From assembly GCF_024679095.1 (NCBI RefSeq), contig NC_066513.1:11916504-11980503 (forward strand): a stretch of DNA of 64,000 nucleotides. Reading direction: 5' to 3'. Source of the DNA: Eriocheir sinensis. Its lineage: Eukaryota; Arthropoda; Malacostraca; Decapoda; Varunidae. The stretch's first letter is position 1; each line of letters opens with the position of its first letter. A program made the position numbers and the translations under genes. Below the pieces are notes generated by a model. That model was not told the DNA's origin. It did not search any database and saw only the letters and a list, made by a program, of their open reading frames with translations. Of the stretch, positions 23,254 to 37,613 are shown one piece after another.

Positions 23254-23454
23254 ATTCGCCGTCCAAGCGAATCAAAAACGAGTTCCGGGGGGGCAGCATG
23301 AGCCAATGCAAGATGGCGCCACTATAAACACTCGCCTGCGCCAGAACGGGCTGGGCCGACCATCATGCCCCACCTGGAAGAAGCCTTGGGCCGACCATCA
23401 GGCCCCACCAGGAAGATTCCTACCGGCGCAACAGGCAACGACGTAAAAAAAAAA
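23254..23454. other. Unassigned GC-rich segment with internal duplication
   Basis: The motif GGGCCGACCATCATGCCCCA occurs at about 23352 and again, with one base changed, at about 23390. No coding domain is recognised. The long ORFs over this region continue through the adjacent TA repeat and are artefacts. Confidence 0.5.
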
Positions 23455-23737
<283 letters not shown>

Positions 23738-24030
23738 AGCTCACATGGAAGGAGCACGTCTCCCAGGTCACCAGATCTACCACCTACAAGTTGTACCTGC
23801 TGAGGAGACTTAAAACGCTGGGGACCCCTGAGTGTGCGCTGGCGAGCGTGTACTCCTCGTTCATCCTCCCCAAACTTACATACGCGTCCCCAGCGTGGTC
23901 TTCCTCCATCCAAGATCAAAAGAATAGACCAGGTCTTTTTACGCGCAGGTTTTGGCGTCATCTGCAGTATGATAGAGAGCTGGCGGAGAATAATAAGGAA
24001 AACGATAGATATTTCATGGGACACTGAAAC
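23738..24030 (+). pseudogene. LINE RT C-terminal fragment (plus strand)
   Basis: The frame reads [30 protein letters not shown], then [18 protein letters not shown]. This is the conserved thumb/C-terminal region of arthropod non-LTR RTs. The matching downstream part (QLERVQKQACKIILG) is at 27540-27850, so the copy was probably split by the microsatellites and DNA transposons in between. Confidence 0.75.
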
Positions 24031-24041
24031 ATTTTCAGTTT

Positions 24042-25906
<1,865 letters not shown>

Positions 25907-25907
<1 letters not shown>

Positions 25908-25923
25908 TATATATATATATATA

Positions 25924-26007
<84 letters not shown>
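25907..26007. repeat. (TA)n microsatellite between mariner and Tc1
   Basis: TA array with three TCTA interruptions, bordering both DNA transposons. Confidence 0.95.
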
Positions 26008-26010
<3 letters not shown>

Positions 26011-27403
26011 AACGCCCAAAGTGATGGCGCGTCATGTTTTTTGCTTCTGAACGCATGTAAAATGGATAAGAAAAATGTTTATACAGTACTATTGTCACCT
26101 CTAATACTTTGTTGGGTTGCCTTTCCTCTTGAGGCAACTCTGAAGACGTTTTGGAACCGACAAAGCCAGGTTTTGGAGGAAGGAAGGTTCCAGGTTTCCC
26201 AGATCTCCTGAATGTGGATGATCAGCTTATCCACTGTGGAGGTGTCACGGCCTCGTAGTCAGCGCTTAATAAAGCTCCAGGTGTTCTCGATTGGGTTGAA
26301 ATCGGGAATGTTACCTGGCCAGTCTTTAATGTATTCAATGTCGACCCACTCAAACCAATTTGTGATCAATTTGGCGGTGTGAGCCGGTGCACTGTCTTGC
26401 ATGATTATTTCACTTTTGCATTTTGTGAAACAGTCCTCCAGATTGTCAGCAAGAAGCTCAAGATAACATTCTTTGTTGACAGTGAGGTTTTTTGGCAGCA
26501 CTACTAAAGTCCCAGTGCCATAATACCCAAATGCTCCCCATACCATCACACTGCTTGGGTGTTTTACAGTTCCCTCAGTGTACTTAGGGAGATAAGGATC
26601 TGAGCCAGGACGTAACCTCACTTTCCCTCGTCTGTTGCCAGTCACTGTAAAAGCTGCCTCATCTGACCACAGAACTGTTTTCTACTTCTCTGAATCCCAG
26701 GCTAAATATTTACGGCAAAACAAGAGTATTTTCTTTTTTGTACTGCTGTTAAAATGGGCTTCCTTCGTGGTGCACGATACTGGAATTTAAGGTCGTGATG
26801 AAGGCATTTCTGAATAGTTCGCACTGAGACGTCCTGAAGGAGCCTTGGGTTCTTTTCCTTCAGTTCTTTTGGACTGATGAGAGTCTCATTGTCCACCTGA
26901 CGCTTCAGCACCTTCAGGGTCATCGTAGAAGTGACACGAGGCCTCCCTGTCCTTTTCTTCTTAAGTGGCGGCGAGACAGCATGTCCCGCGTCCCTACATT
27001 TTTTTTTTTCAACACTGCATACTACGAAGTGCCACACCCTTGATGGCAGCTATTTCTTTATTTCCTTTTCCCCCTAGGCTCAGGGAACATATAGAAGAAA
27101 TTTGTTATTTTCTCAGCTCTTTCTTAGGTCCCATTGTCAAGCACAAGACAGGAAAGCAAAGTACACTTTGCAACAAAAAACACGCTGTGCAACATAGACA
27201 CTCAGACACATGCAGTCCGTATAAGGTAACGCCTCACACTTAGACAGCAACACATAGTGAGGGCCTCAAGGTCACTTGCCTGAACCCATCATCTCCGCGC
27301 CAACAAAATCGGCGGATTTGATCCTTGTTTTTAGAGGGTGGTTTGTTCCGCGCCCAAATTGATGGCGCTGGGTGTTTTGCGCCATCACTTTAGGCGCTGA
27401 CTG
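26006..27403 (-). mobile_element. Tc1-like element
   Basis: Inverted ends TAGTCAACGCCCAAAGTGAT (left) and the complement of CAGTCAGCGCCTAAAGTGAT (right), with TA on both sides. The transposase is on the minus strand. Another sub-terminal copy of the AAGTGATGGCGC-like motif is at about 27350-27365. Confidence 0.9.
26120..27037 (-). pseudogene. Tc1-like transposase (degenerate)
   Basis: The N-terminal part (27037-26702) has KKRTGRPRVTS, LISPKELKEKNPRLLQDVSVRTIQ (helix-turn-helix) and APRRKPILT. The catalytic part (26699-26259) has TVLWSDEAAF (Asp 1), IIMQDSAPAHTAKLI (Asp 2) and PDFNPIENTWSFIK (Glu), and a C-terminal IQEIW tail follows to about 26120. I count 35 residues between Asp 2 and Glu, one more than classical Tc1. 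A frameshift at about 26720, a TAG at about 26675 and a TGA after the IKR motif inactivate it. Confidence 0.9.
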
Positions 27404-27404
27404 T

Positions 27405-27433
27405 ATGTATGTGTGTGTGTGTGTGTGTGTGTG
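27405..27433. repeat. (TG)n microsatellite
   Basis: Short TG array next to the Tc1 right end. Confidence 0.95.
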
Positions 27434-27851
27434 TAATGAACCTTCTTATCCAAGTATTTCTGGACATATTCTTACTCGACGCAATCATCCTCTATAGAAC
27501 AGGTTATATTCTGTTGATCTTGCCTCCATCAATATCACGCAGCGCCGCCAACTTGAACGAGTCCAGAAGCAAGCCTGCAAAATCATCCTGGGCCCTCACT
27601 ACACCAGCTACCAGGACGCCCTCGACTACCTCCATCTCACCAGCCTACAACACCGTCACGAGACCCTACTACACCAGTTCGCAACCAAGCTTCTCAACCA
27701 GCCCAGACACAGACACATCCTCCCACCCGCAGTGAACCGCCCTCAGCACACAGTGAGACACTATAACATTCTTGCTCCGATTCGGGCACGGACTGACCGC
27801 TATAAGAATAGCGCAGTGCCCGTAATGGTCAAGTTTATAAATAATGCAAAC
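27434..27851 (+). pseudogene. LINE 3' coding end (plus strand)
   Basis: The frame from about 27530 reads ITQRRQLERVQKQACKIILG, then YTSYQDALDYLHLTSL, RHETLLHQFATKLL and ILAPIRARTDRYKNSAVPVM, ending at TGA at 27851. This is the C-terminus of a non-LTR element. It is followed by a short UTR and a (TTA)n tail, which fits a LINE ending in a simple repeat. Probably the continuation of 23738-24030. Confidence 0.75.
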
Positions 27852-27896
27852 TGAGAACAACACTATTTGTATATTTTGTAAAAAAATCATTAGCAC

Positions 27897-29044
<1,148 letters not shown>

Positions 29045-29082
29045 AAACCCTGGTGCGTTGTAGCCCTTTATACTAGTAGTAT

Positions 29083-29271
29083 CTTCCATTTGGCACAAAA
29101 CCCGGACCCAGGTTCGGGGATAAACCCAGACCCAGGTCCGGGTTTTCGCGCCGTAAATGGAACGCATTTTTATAGCGTCTTCCATTTGACACAAAACCCG
29201 GAACCAGGTTCGCCTTTAAACCCAGACCCAGGTCTGGGTTTTCGCGCCGTAAATGGAACGCATTTAGGCGG
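29083..29271. repeat. Two tandem roughly 90-bp hairpin units with ATCTTCCATTT / AAATGGAACGC ends
   Basis: Unit 1 (about 29083-29171) and unit 2 (about 29180-29271) each start with (C/A)TCTTCCATTTG-CACAAAACCCGG, contain inverted ACCCGG/CCGGGT cores and end CGCCGTAAATGGAACGCATTT. The ends match the terminal zones of the element at 4811-6431 and the unit at 39858-39896. Confidence 0.75.
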
Positions 29272-29478
29272 ATATGTAAACAAACATTCTTCTTCTTCTT
29301 ATTATGACCTGTGTCGCTCCTTTGGTCCTCCTCCTCTCGGGCGTCTCTTCTGTTTATTCACACACTTTTCCTTTCAATTGTGCTGTGTAGCTTAATTTTT
29401 CTTCACTGCAATACACTATCGCACTTTACTTTTCAGTTTGCTGCTAGAATAACTTTCTGACATTGCTTATCCGTGCAC

Positions 29479-29727
29479 TTATTCAAGCATTTGTGCCCTT
29501 TTTTTTCCCAGCACTGCATCTCCATACAGCCCCAACACGTACCGTGCGATTGCCCCGTTGTCCTCCTCTAGCCTTTTAGCCCACTCCTCTCTGGTGCTAC
29601 TAATAACCCCCCTCTCATAGTTGCTGCATTCTACTATTAGGTGTTCCACTGATTCTTTCTCCCCTGTCCTACAGCTACAGTTCTGGTTTCCCCCGTCCCA
29701 GTTCCGGTAAATGTCCAGAGAGTTGCC
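29479..29727 (-). pseudogene. LINE C-terminal zinc-knuckle fragment
   Basis: The minus frame reads NSLDIYRNWDGGN, then C-S-C-RTGEKESVE-H-LIVE-C. This is the C-terminal CCHC-type module of a non-LTR retrotransposon, followed by a GLYGDAVL-like tail. The upstream part (30455-30620, with WYSKTEKLEGVDWHVGDWGS) is separated by the insertion at 29728-30453. Same protein family as 61166-61951. Confidence 0.75.
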
Positions 29728-30453
29728 CATCTCACTGCGGTACTTCTCACCCTAACCATGGGTTAGATCTCATAATTCTATGCAATTTTGAACCCCATAT
29801 ATATGCCTCGCAAATTGATAGAATCGCTGCTAGCGATTTTTGAAAAGTTAGTGAGTTTTTTGCGGCCGCCTCGGGGCGTCACGGGGGGGACTGGGATACT
29901 TTGTTACCCCCCCCCCCTCCAAAATACGATATTACGCCTCCATTTTGTACTTAAGGGACGAAATACATGTCCCTTAACCATAATATGAAGGCGGAAAAAC
30001 ATAAAAGTAATGAAAAAGTGGTAAAGGTAGTGAAAAGGCATATTATACATACGCGCGATGTGTTTACATGGCGACGCCATTGCGATGTGAGCAGCGTTGC
30101 CAACGATCTGGTTAGCGGTGTAAAGCTAGGTTAGCTTTGGTACGCTTAGTTAGCCAGTAGCCCACGCATGTGAGACCAGGTCCACCACGCGTGGTTATTT
30201 TTTTTTTAAAACACGCACCTATACCCAAAGGCTTTTGTGAAGGTTTGGGCCGGGTATAGTATTAGGTAAGGGTGCGTGTTCTAAAAAAAAATCCCAGTCC
30301 TCCCAGTGACGCCCCGAGGCGGCCGCAAAAAACTCACTAACTTTTCAAAAATCGCTAGCACCGATTCTATCAATTTGCGAGGCATATATATGGGGTTCAA
30401 AATGCATAGAATTTGAGAGATTAACCATGATTAGATGAGAAGTACCGTGAGAT
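29728..30453. mobile_element. Long-inverted-repeat non-autonomous element
   Basis: Inverted arms of roughly 150-180 bp: both carry CTCAC-GGTACTTCTCA, CCCCATATATATGCCTCGCAA, TTTTTGAAAAGTTAGTGAG and GCGGCCGCCTCGGGGCGTCA in mirrored order. The interior is AT-rich with a small hairpin (GGGAC...GTCCC near 29955-29972). It splits the LINE fragment. No transposase and no clear target duplication. Confidence 0.8.
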
Positions 30454-30454
30454 A

Positions 30455-30620
30455 CATTCAGTTCCTGCCATTTAGCTGCGGGGTTCTCGTTCTTGCTTTA
30501 ACCATCAGCTTGCTCCCCCAGTCTCCTACATGCCAGTCTACTCCCTCTAGCTTCTCTGTCTTGCTGTACCATCTTAATGTCGACTCTTTTACTCTAAAAT
30601 TCATTGGCCCAGCCTAGGCA
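30455..30620 (-). pseudogene. LINE fragment, upstream part of 29479-29727
   Basis: The minus frame shows FRVKESTLRWYSKTEKLEG, homologous to KSTLEWYRAKEAPQ in the LINE at 61166. It continues into 29727 once the inserted inverted-repeat element is ignored. Confidence 0.65.
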
Positions 30621-31084
30621 GATGGCACACCACCTGTTCATCTTCCCTATCAGGCTGATGGATAAATGGGTTTTCCGGGAAAGCAAACTCTTTTAACTTA
30701 GACATTAGATACTTGCCTGTGTCCCAGAGTAATAGGTTCTCACTTGACGCAGCCTTAAGGGCCAGAGACAAATAAGCGCTGATGAACAACACACTTGTGA
30801 GACCAACACTAGCATGCAGCTCCACGGTGTGAGATCCTTACACACACACAAACATTTATAAGTTAGCACTAATCAACACCAAGGTGGCTCGGTTCATTAT
30901 AAACAATGAACTTGAACACCAGGCATCACAACAGAGATCAAACAACAGATTAATTAATATGTAACCTCTTCACATGTGCAGACAAGCACACACTTAAAAT
31001 TCTGTTCAAGATCATATACACTTACTTTGACATTGACCCACACACATACTTACAGGACACAAACAATCAGCGTACTTGTAACAC
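30621..31084. other. No gene recognised
   Basis: AC-rich sequence with scattered CACACA runs. The minus ORF at 30601-30825 has no known motif. Confidence 0.5.
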
Positions 31085-31265
31085 ACTCAGCCAAAAGTAC
31101 CAAACATATCACACTAACACTGACGCATGTACAGACTCATACTTTCCACGCACCACACGTGACTGGAACAGCCTCCCCCTACAGACTTTAGACTGCGGTA
31201 CAATAGACTCACTCAGAAAACAAATAGACACTCACTTGTCACAACACACCAAGACTAACTAGTAG
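31085..31265 (+). pseudogene. L2/CR1-like LINE 3' coding end
   Basis: The frame reads SYFPRTTRDWNSLPLQTLD, then TIDSLRKQIDTHL and a stop at 31261-31263. This is the R-x-W-N-x-LP ... SID-x-F(K) terminus seen in CR1/L2 elements. Only the last roughly 50 codons remain. Confidence 0.65.
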
Positions 31266-31612
31266 TACACCTATTCACTTCCCTTCCCTACACACTCGGC
31301 ACCCCAGTTCCCCAGCAGCCAACACAAATATCCGTGTTATGCACCTGTACTGGTGCCCTGTGCATTACCTGTCAAGATCAAGACAACACACAGCTTATCA
31401 AATGCCTCCAACTTTACCTAATGATAACACTGCTGAACTATAACTCCCTCATTCACTCAGCACAAATAGGGTCATGAAAATCAAGATCAATTCTATCCTC
31501 CGGCATAAGAAAATAAAGCAAAACAACTGTACAAATGCATTTATTTAACTAATAAAAACATTGAGCACAATTAACAACAGGTACAATTTTTTTTTTCTTA
31601 TAACACAGATTA

Positions 31613-31692
31613 ATCAAGAAAGAAACTGAATTTCAAGACATTGCTGGGTTCCCAGGTGTGATTGGGGACATTCATGGAACACATTGAGACTC
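31613..31692 (+). pseudogene. HARBI1-like transposase DDE fragment
   Basis: KKETEFQDIAGFPGVIGDIHGTH at about 31615-31688 matches the HARBI1 catalytic-entry motif (FPGVIG-x-IDGTH), but the catalytic Asp has become His (IHGTH) and a stop follows at once. A small relic in non-coding surroundings. Confidence 0.6.
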
Positions 31693-33009
31693 AAAATTAA
31701 AAAAACACATGAAACTATTAATAATGATTATCATAACTGGGTACATGTTAACTTTACAGTTTTGACTCACTCTAAGATTAGAAGAAACTTATAATGACAC
31801 CAACAAAGTTTGTGACTTGAGCAAGTTGATAAATCCTGCCAGGAGGTACTCAGGATGAAAGGGGGCCCTGCATGGAGACTTGTCCGGAGGGACCCTCGGA
31901 CTTGGCGCTGTAGGGTGGGTGAGGCGATACACCCCCCAGCATATGCCACCTTTGATAGATGACTGTATATTGATAATCCAAATTGGATACTTTCTACAAC
32001 AATTGGAATACTATTCATGCCTTCAAATTATACCTCGGCAACAAAAATATGATGGAATATAATTTTAAACAAAACTCGTCATTTAGGAAACAACCTATTT
32101 GGACCTATAGCCGCATTATTAGTTATCTTGTACTTATCTTGAACCCGCGACCAGCGTGACGGGAGACCCACGGTAAATCTTAAGAATTACCACTCCACCC
32201 CCTCCACCACCCCAGCCCCCCCTACCCCCCAAGACAAACCTGGGGACCTGTGGGGAACCGGGGTATTGGGGGGGGAGCCCATATCACTGAAAAATGGCCT
32301 TCCATAATTTCCCTTGAAAAATCCCTAAATCAGGAAAAATTCCCAAGTCTCGAAAGTAAAGAAAGTCCCTAACGCATACTCTTATAATCTATTCCAATAT
32401 GACCTAGCATTCAATCTGTTGACGAGTGTCAGGCGTGTCATCAGATGGTGGGCATACTGCCCCCCCCCCCCCTCCCCCGCCCTCCCAATCCGTCCCGCTG
32501 CGCGTAAGTTTTGACGGGCCACGCCACATGTCAAATATATTTAAACTACTCCAACTGAACTTTACGACCTGCGGGCACTGACTTAGGAACGAGTTTGTAG
32601 GGTGCACTGCAAGGCAGGTATGAGGCTCAGTCTGTGTATAGAGGCGGTTGTGAAACAATAACAATGGACTTAGAAAATCCGAGCCACCTAACTCAATAAT
32701 TAAAGAGGCTTGCCCCCCTGGCCCCTCCCCAAGGTAAAACGTATACGAAAATGCATTATAATAATAATTCTTTCACGTGCTAAATTAATACGAATATTGG
32801 TTTGGAGTGGTTATTCTTAAGTTTTGCCTTTTTGTGATATCAGTGACCCAAATAACACAAACTCACTGAAACAAACGATTCATCTTTACATTATGCCTAA
32901 ATGGGGGTTACCAATGATGATGAAAATTAACTGGGTAGGTAATGATAAATAATAAATCAACATGTATCGGCAATAAATACGTCAGTCACTGTAAGGTAAA
33001 GGTAAAGTT
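31693..33009. other. No gene recognised; AT-rich with G/C homopolymer runs
   Basis: A minus-strand translation at 31767-31960 (CIASPTLQRQVRGSL) resembles frequently repeated decapod sequence but is not a domain I can name. C-runs at about 32212-32230 and 32460-32475. Confidence 0.45.
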
Positions 33010-33135
33010 GGGGGCATATGCTATAGCAGCGCGTGGCCTCGGTGCTCATCTCCGTCGCATTGGCCCTTGAGCCTGTGGTGGGAGGGAGCCCATTACCCCT
33101 GGACACAGCGCCAATGTGACACCCGGGTGGGTGCT
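33010..33135 (-). repeat. SINE 3'-part, minus strand
   Basis: Reverse complement of the last roughly 125 bp of the SINE at 33655-33950: the shared motifs include CACAGGCTCAAGGGCCAATG and GGAGA-GAGCAC, ending CTTTACC. The tRNA-like head is missing. Confidence 0.75.
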
Positions 33136-33532
33136 ATTCTGTATAAAACACAGCCGTCGCGTTTCACTCCCCTCCCTCGCCCGGCCACAAAACCCTTGCC
33201 CCGCCATACATATATGGCTCTCCACACATTTATTCATCCAACTGTTATCTTTGAAAGCCACTACAGGCCACTTGCTGGGCCCGAAATTAAAATTTCAACG
33301 CCCCGCTCACTGCACCACTTTTAACTTATTATTCATGGTTTGCGGCACATATCTATGGGTAAATATGTAACTGGCATACAGTACCTACAATTTCGGATCA
33401 CCAGGCACCACCTGGATGCAGTGGTTGTAGCAAAAAATACCCAAATATGGGAAATAAGGCATGCAAATGGCGGCGGCGGCGATAGTCTTGGTCCTGGTCT
33501 GGGTCTTGGGTCGAAAGTGATCTGCCCAACCC
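33136..33532. other. No gene recognised
   Basis: Short overlapping ORFs without conserved motifs. Confidence 0.5.
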
Positions 33533-33610
33533 TGCTCTGCAGTGGGGTCTCTCCGGGTCACCCAGATCCTCTAAAATGGGGACAGGTTTTTTTATTATTA
33601 TTATTTTTTA

Positions 33611-33641
<31 letters not shown>

Positions 33642-33653
33642 TTTTTTTTTTTG
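33533..33653. repeat. 50-bp repeated motif plus (TTTA)n/poly(T)
   Basis: The GGGTCACCCAGATCCTCTAA motif with flanks (33533-33590) recurs at 39769-39822, so it belongs to a dispersed repeat. It is followed by TTTA units and about 18 T. Confidence 0.7.
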
Positions 33654-33654
33654 G

Positions 33655-33950
33655 TCTCCATGGTCTAGTATTTAGCATGCCTAGCTACGAATCTGTGGGC
33701 TCAGGTTCAAATCCCGGCCTGGGCAGTCAGCCTGCAGCTCATCCAGCATGTTGGCTGGATGAGCATGCTGGCTGGTTGATAAATGGGTACCTGGGGAAAC
33801 CTGGGGAAGGTAAACTCTGGCAACCCGGATATCGCACTGACCCTGTCCCGGGGTGATGGATTCTTCCCACCACAGGCTCAAGGGCCAATGCCACGGAGAC
33901 GAGCACTGCGGCCATGCTCAGCTATAGTGTATGCCCTCATCTTTACCCCC
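33655..33950 (+). repeat. tRNA-derived SINE
   Basis: The head resembles a tRNA gene with a pol III A-box-like TGGTCTAGTATTTAGCATG and a B box GGTTCAAATCC about 40 bp later. The body (GATGGATTCTTCCCACCACA, CAAGGGCCAATGCC) ends near CATCTTTACC before C-rich and CA-rich tracts. A second partial copy is at 33010-33135. Confidence 0.75.
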
Positions 33951-34908
33951 CCCCGCCCCCCCCCCACACACACACTTTTTTTTTTTTTTTTCCCTATAGT
34001 TCCAATAAACCTTTTTTGATAGAGCTGGTGGTTATCCCCAGCCAATTAGTGGTGCAGACAAGTGTTTTATAGTGCTGCCATCTTGCTTGGCAAATCTTCC
34101 TCCCCTCCACAACATCACATAATCCCCTTCAGAGAGTTTTGCTGGAGTCCGGGTTGATAGGCAATCATCAGGACAGCATGTGGGTAGTCTTGGGCCCCTC
34201 CAAACACTCAATGAACTAAAGAAAGGCTATTATAAGGAACAAAAAAACACCAAAAAATAAGAAGTGCCGTTAAACGAAATATTTGAAATTATACCCCTAT
34301 AATTTCAAAGAATCAACACATACATACATGGATCATCCACATCCTTTTCTGATACTTCCATTTGAAGCTGTTTCATTTTTCTTTGTGCAATTTCAGTCAG
34401 GACATGTCCTAAACATGACATGATCTGGGTAGACTGTTAAGAGACTAGGTGTGGTGCTGGCCCGTGGCTGACTGGCTGTGGCTGGTCAGTCATGGGACTG
34501 GCTCAAACAATCAACCAGGTTAGTTATGATGATGGAATATGATGCAAGAACACTTCAACATGTGTTTTAAACTAATGGAAAAATATAGAGGTTCAATTAA
34601 TTACATTCATTAATAAATAAAAATAAAAATGTCCAATTTTTTATTTATTTTATTTTTATTAACAACCCTGGAAGTAAATAATGTGTCCAGCTACATGCCT
34701 AACTCCTCACCCACCAAAAAATAAGGACTTACAAACACCCTATACTGATAAATATTGTGAGGTGGAAGATAAGAGTACATACAATCCTCAGTGTCAGTGG
34801 TTCACATTCCTGAAAATTTACGAATGGCAAATTCTCACACATATAGCTAGTTTGCTCATATAAATTCAAATGTGTGCACAGGTTGCATTCCATGTCTCTT
34901 CCCCCCCA

Positions 34909-34911
<3 letters not shown>
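33951..34911. other. No gene recognised; AT-rich
   Basis: Includes C-runs, a poly(T) at about 33977-33991 and ordinary AT-rich DNA; nothing with coding character. Confidence 0.5.
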
Positions 34912-34950
<39 letters not shown>

Positions 34951-34968
34951 CACGCACACACACACATT
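34912..34968. repeat. (CA)n microsatellite
   Basis: CA array with small interruptions at its right end. Confidence 0.95.
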
Positions 34969-34970
34969 TA

Positions 34971-35417
34971 ATACAGAGAAGTGTAGTGTGATGGAGTTTG
35001 GTAAGAGCAGTAGACGAATATCGGGGAACTACTCTCTGAGTAATGAAAAAATCATGAAAAAAAATGAAGAAAAAGACCTGGGAGTGATCATAACATACAA
35101 GTTATCCTTTGGAAAACATATAGACCAGATAACTGGGGAAACATACAATCTTCTTAGAAACATAAAAGCAGCATTTACATATTTAGATGAAGAAATGGTG
35201 AAGAAACTAATAACATCGATGATACGTCCAAAACTGGAATATACAGCATTAGTGTGGTCATCTAGATTGAAGAAAGAAATTAGAAAGTTGGAAAGAATAC
35301 AAAGAGCAGCGACTAAATTACCGGAAACTCTGAAAGAACATACTTATGAAGAAAGACTGGAGAAATTGGGACTAACAACACTGGAGAGCAGAAGAGAGAG
35401 AGGGGACCTAATAGCAT
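34971..35417 (+). pseudogene. CR1-like LINE RT C-terminal part (LINE-D)
   Basis: The frame includes NTEKCSVMEFGKS, EKDLGVIITYKLSFGKHI, LLRNIKAAFTYLDEE, MIRPKLEYTALVWSS, LERIQRAATKL and LEKLGLTTLESRRERGDLI. All catalytic blocks lie upstream and are missing. The frame is cut at 35417 by the hAT-like element; it resumes at 38040-38176 (YRIQEGLEKLDREDL, RGNGKKLKKSDCRRDIKKYSF), giving the tail of the same protein. Confidence 0.9.
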
Positions 35418-35895
35418 CATAGCTGGGCACAATAACAGAAAACCTTATTCCCGATAACCGATGACTGATAATGGAAAACCTTATCGGTGATAACCGATAT
35501 TTGTTAACTGGAGACACAAATATAACCGATACCCGATATAAATCCACAATTCCGATACTAGCTAGCGATAAGTCCGATAGGCGAAAACGATACTATATTG
35601 ATATTTCAAATAAAAAAACATGAATTCAAATTTTCATTACAGGTAACTCAATTTACGCGAGTATTGTGTCCTTGAAGAGGTCGCGTAAATCAAAAACGAT
35701 GTAAATCAAAGAAGAGGTAGTTTTCCATCAAAAAATAAATATTCACTTCATTCAGTGGAGAGAGAGAGAGAGATTTACATAGATTTACATAGAAAATCAG
35801 ACCACACAGACCCCATGGTCCAGACATGGTGGTCTGTCCTTAAACCTAAGTGATTTTACATTAATCAGAAAACTCCAAAACGTTGCATTTCTACT

Positions 35896-36600
35896 CTAGT
35901 TGATATTAAGTTGAAGGAAGTGACGGTCGAGCTTATTTTTGAAGGAGTCAATCGTGTTACACTGGACCACTGATGGTGGAAGCTTATTCCATTCTCGCAC
36001 TACAACGTTGGTGAAGAAAAATTTGGTGCAGTCTGAATTTACTTGTCTACATCTGAGTTTTACGCCATTGTTCCTCGTGCGCAAAGTGTCATCGATCATA
36101 AACAATGTTGATCTGTCTACATTCGTGAAACCATTAAGTATTTTAAAACATTCGATCAGTTTTCCTCGGATGCGACGTTTCTCAAGAGAGAACATGTTAA
36201 GGGTAGAAAGCCTTTCTTCGTAGGATTTGTTGCGCAAGGAAGGGATCATTTTCGTTGCCCGACGCTGAACACCTTCTAATTTAGCAATATCCTTTGCATG
36301 GTGGGGAGACCAAAACTGTACCGCATATTCCAAGTGGGGTCTGACTAAACTGTTGTAGAGCGGGAGTATTACATCTTTATTCTTGAATACAAAGTTTCTT
36401 TTAATGAAGCCCAACATTCTGTTCGCTTCATTTGCTGCATCGATGCATTGCTGTGAGAATTTGAGGTTTGACGCGATTTTGACCCCCAAGTCTTTGACGC
36501 ATTGAACGCTTTTGAGTTTAACGCCGCGCATTTCGTATTCGAACTTCTTATTCCTCGTTCCAACTTGAAGGACCTGGCACTTGTCTACGTTAAAGGGCAT
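35896..36600 (-). pseudogene. CR1-like LINE RT C-terminal ORF
   Basis: An uninterrupted 234-codon minus frame: MPFNVDKCQVLQVG, VQCVKDLGVKIASNLKFSQQC, RMLGFIKRNFVFKNKDVIL, LVRPHLEYAVQFWSPHH, KLEGVQRRATKMIPSL, FSLEKRRIRGKLIECFKIL and REWNKLPPSVV...TIDSFKNKLD. This is the post-catalytic part of a CR1-type RT. The 5' part is lost at the (GA)n at 36615. The intact frame suggests a relatively young insertion. Confidence 0.9.
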
Positions 36601-36610
36601 CTCCCATCTA

Positions 36611-36667
<57 letters not shown>

Positions 36668-36739
36668 CCATATCACTGAGATATCCACTCAGGCACTCAG
36701 TCTCAGCCTCACTCGTGTGAGGAAGAAAGGAGGGACACC

Positions 36740-36860
36740 ATGAGCGACTGGCTAGTATGGGTACCGGTACCGAGCAGTCTGGTACCGGTACTGTACCGTA
36801 TAGCTGGTACCGTTAGTACCAGTGCTGATACCGGTACCTGCCCACCCCTATTGTTGAGTA
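36740..36860. repeat. GGTACCGGTAC-rich patch ending in a hAT-like terminus
   Basis: Repeated GGTACCGGTAC units end in CTGCCCACCCCTA, the complement of TAGGGGTGGGCAG, a typical hAT end. The other end was not found, so this may be a fragment. Confidence 0.4.
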
Positions 36861-37169
36861 GCGTGGCAGCGTGGGTACTGTATTGTTGTTCAAGTGGCGC
36901 ACGCGAAGAACTGAGCTCAGCTGTGTGGCCGCGGCGCCGTGTGAGTCCAGTTGCGTGAGACATCTGGTGGCCACTCCATAAAATATTGCGTATAAGTGAA
37001 ATAAATGTGTAAATTAAACATTTATTTGGATTTTGGACACCGCGTTATTTAAAAAACGTGTAAACCAAACTCACGTAAATCGAGAGTTACCTGTATCTGT
37101 ATTTTAGAAAACTTACAAAACCTCAAAACCATACGTTGACACGTACATATGGATGGTAATACTAGAAGC

Positions 37170-37613
37170 GCCTGAACCGGTATTGTGTTATTTGGCGTAC
37201 CCACCGTCAAAAGCTGGCGCTTTTGTTTACAAACACTGGTCTCTTGTGAACCGAGCATGCACAGACCAGCAAGCATAGACCTGTACAATCTCACAAAGCA
37301 TTTTAACCATAATTAAGAATTGCTGGAAGGCTGAATCAGACATACAGTACCACTACCACCATCCTCGCTGTTTCTAGAACGACACTCTGTACGAGTTGTA
37401 TTTATATGTACAGAGTGTCGTTCTAGAAACAGCAAGGATGGTGGTACTGTATGTCTGATTCAGCCTTCCAGCAACTCTTAATGTGTTAAAAAGCTTTGTG
37501 AGACTGTATAGGGCTACGCTTACTGGTCTGAACATGCGCACTTCACGAGAGACCAGTGTTTGTAAACAAAAGCGCTAGCTTTTGACAATGGGACACCAAA
37601 TAACACAACACCA
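37170..37613. repeat. Long near-perfect inverted repeat (core of hAT copy 1)
   Basis: Arms of about 210-220 bp. The innermost roughly 80 bp are almost perfect: GTTTCTAGAACGACACTCTG pairs with CAGAGTGTCGTTCTAGAAAC across a short loop near 37398-37410. Outer parts (TGTTTACAAACACTGGTCTC etc.) pair with small mismatches. Confidence 0.93.

Larger units (their letters stand above)
35640..37093. mobile_element. pogo/Tigger-like element nested in hAT copy 1
   Basis: Ends CAGGTAACTCAATTTACGCG and the complement of CAGGTAACTCTCGATTTACG, flanked by TA (35638-35639, 37094-37095). The empty site is present in hAT copy 2 around 46900 and copy 3 near 63705. The interior has no transposase; it contains a CR1 fragment, (GA)n (36615-36663) and a GGTACCGG-rich patch. 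Confidence 0.9.
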
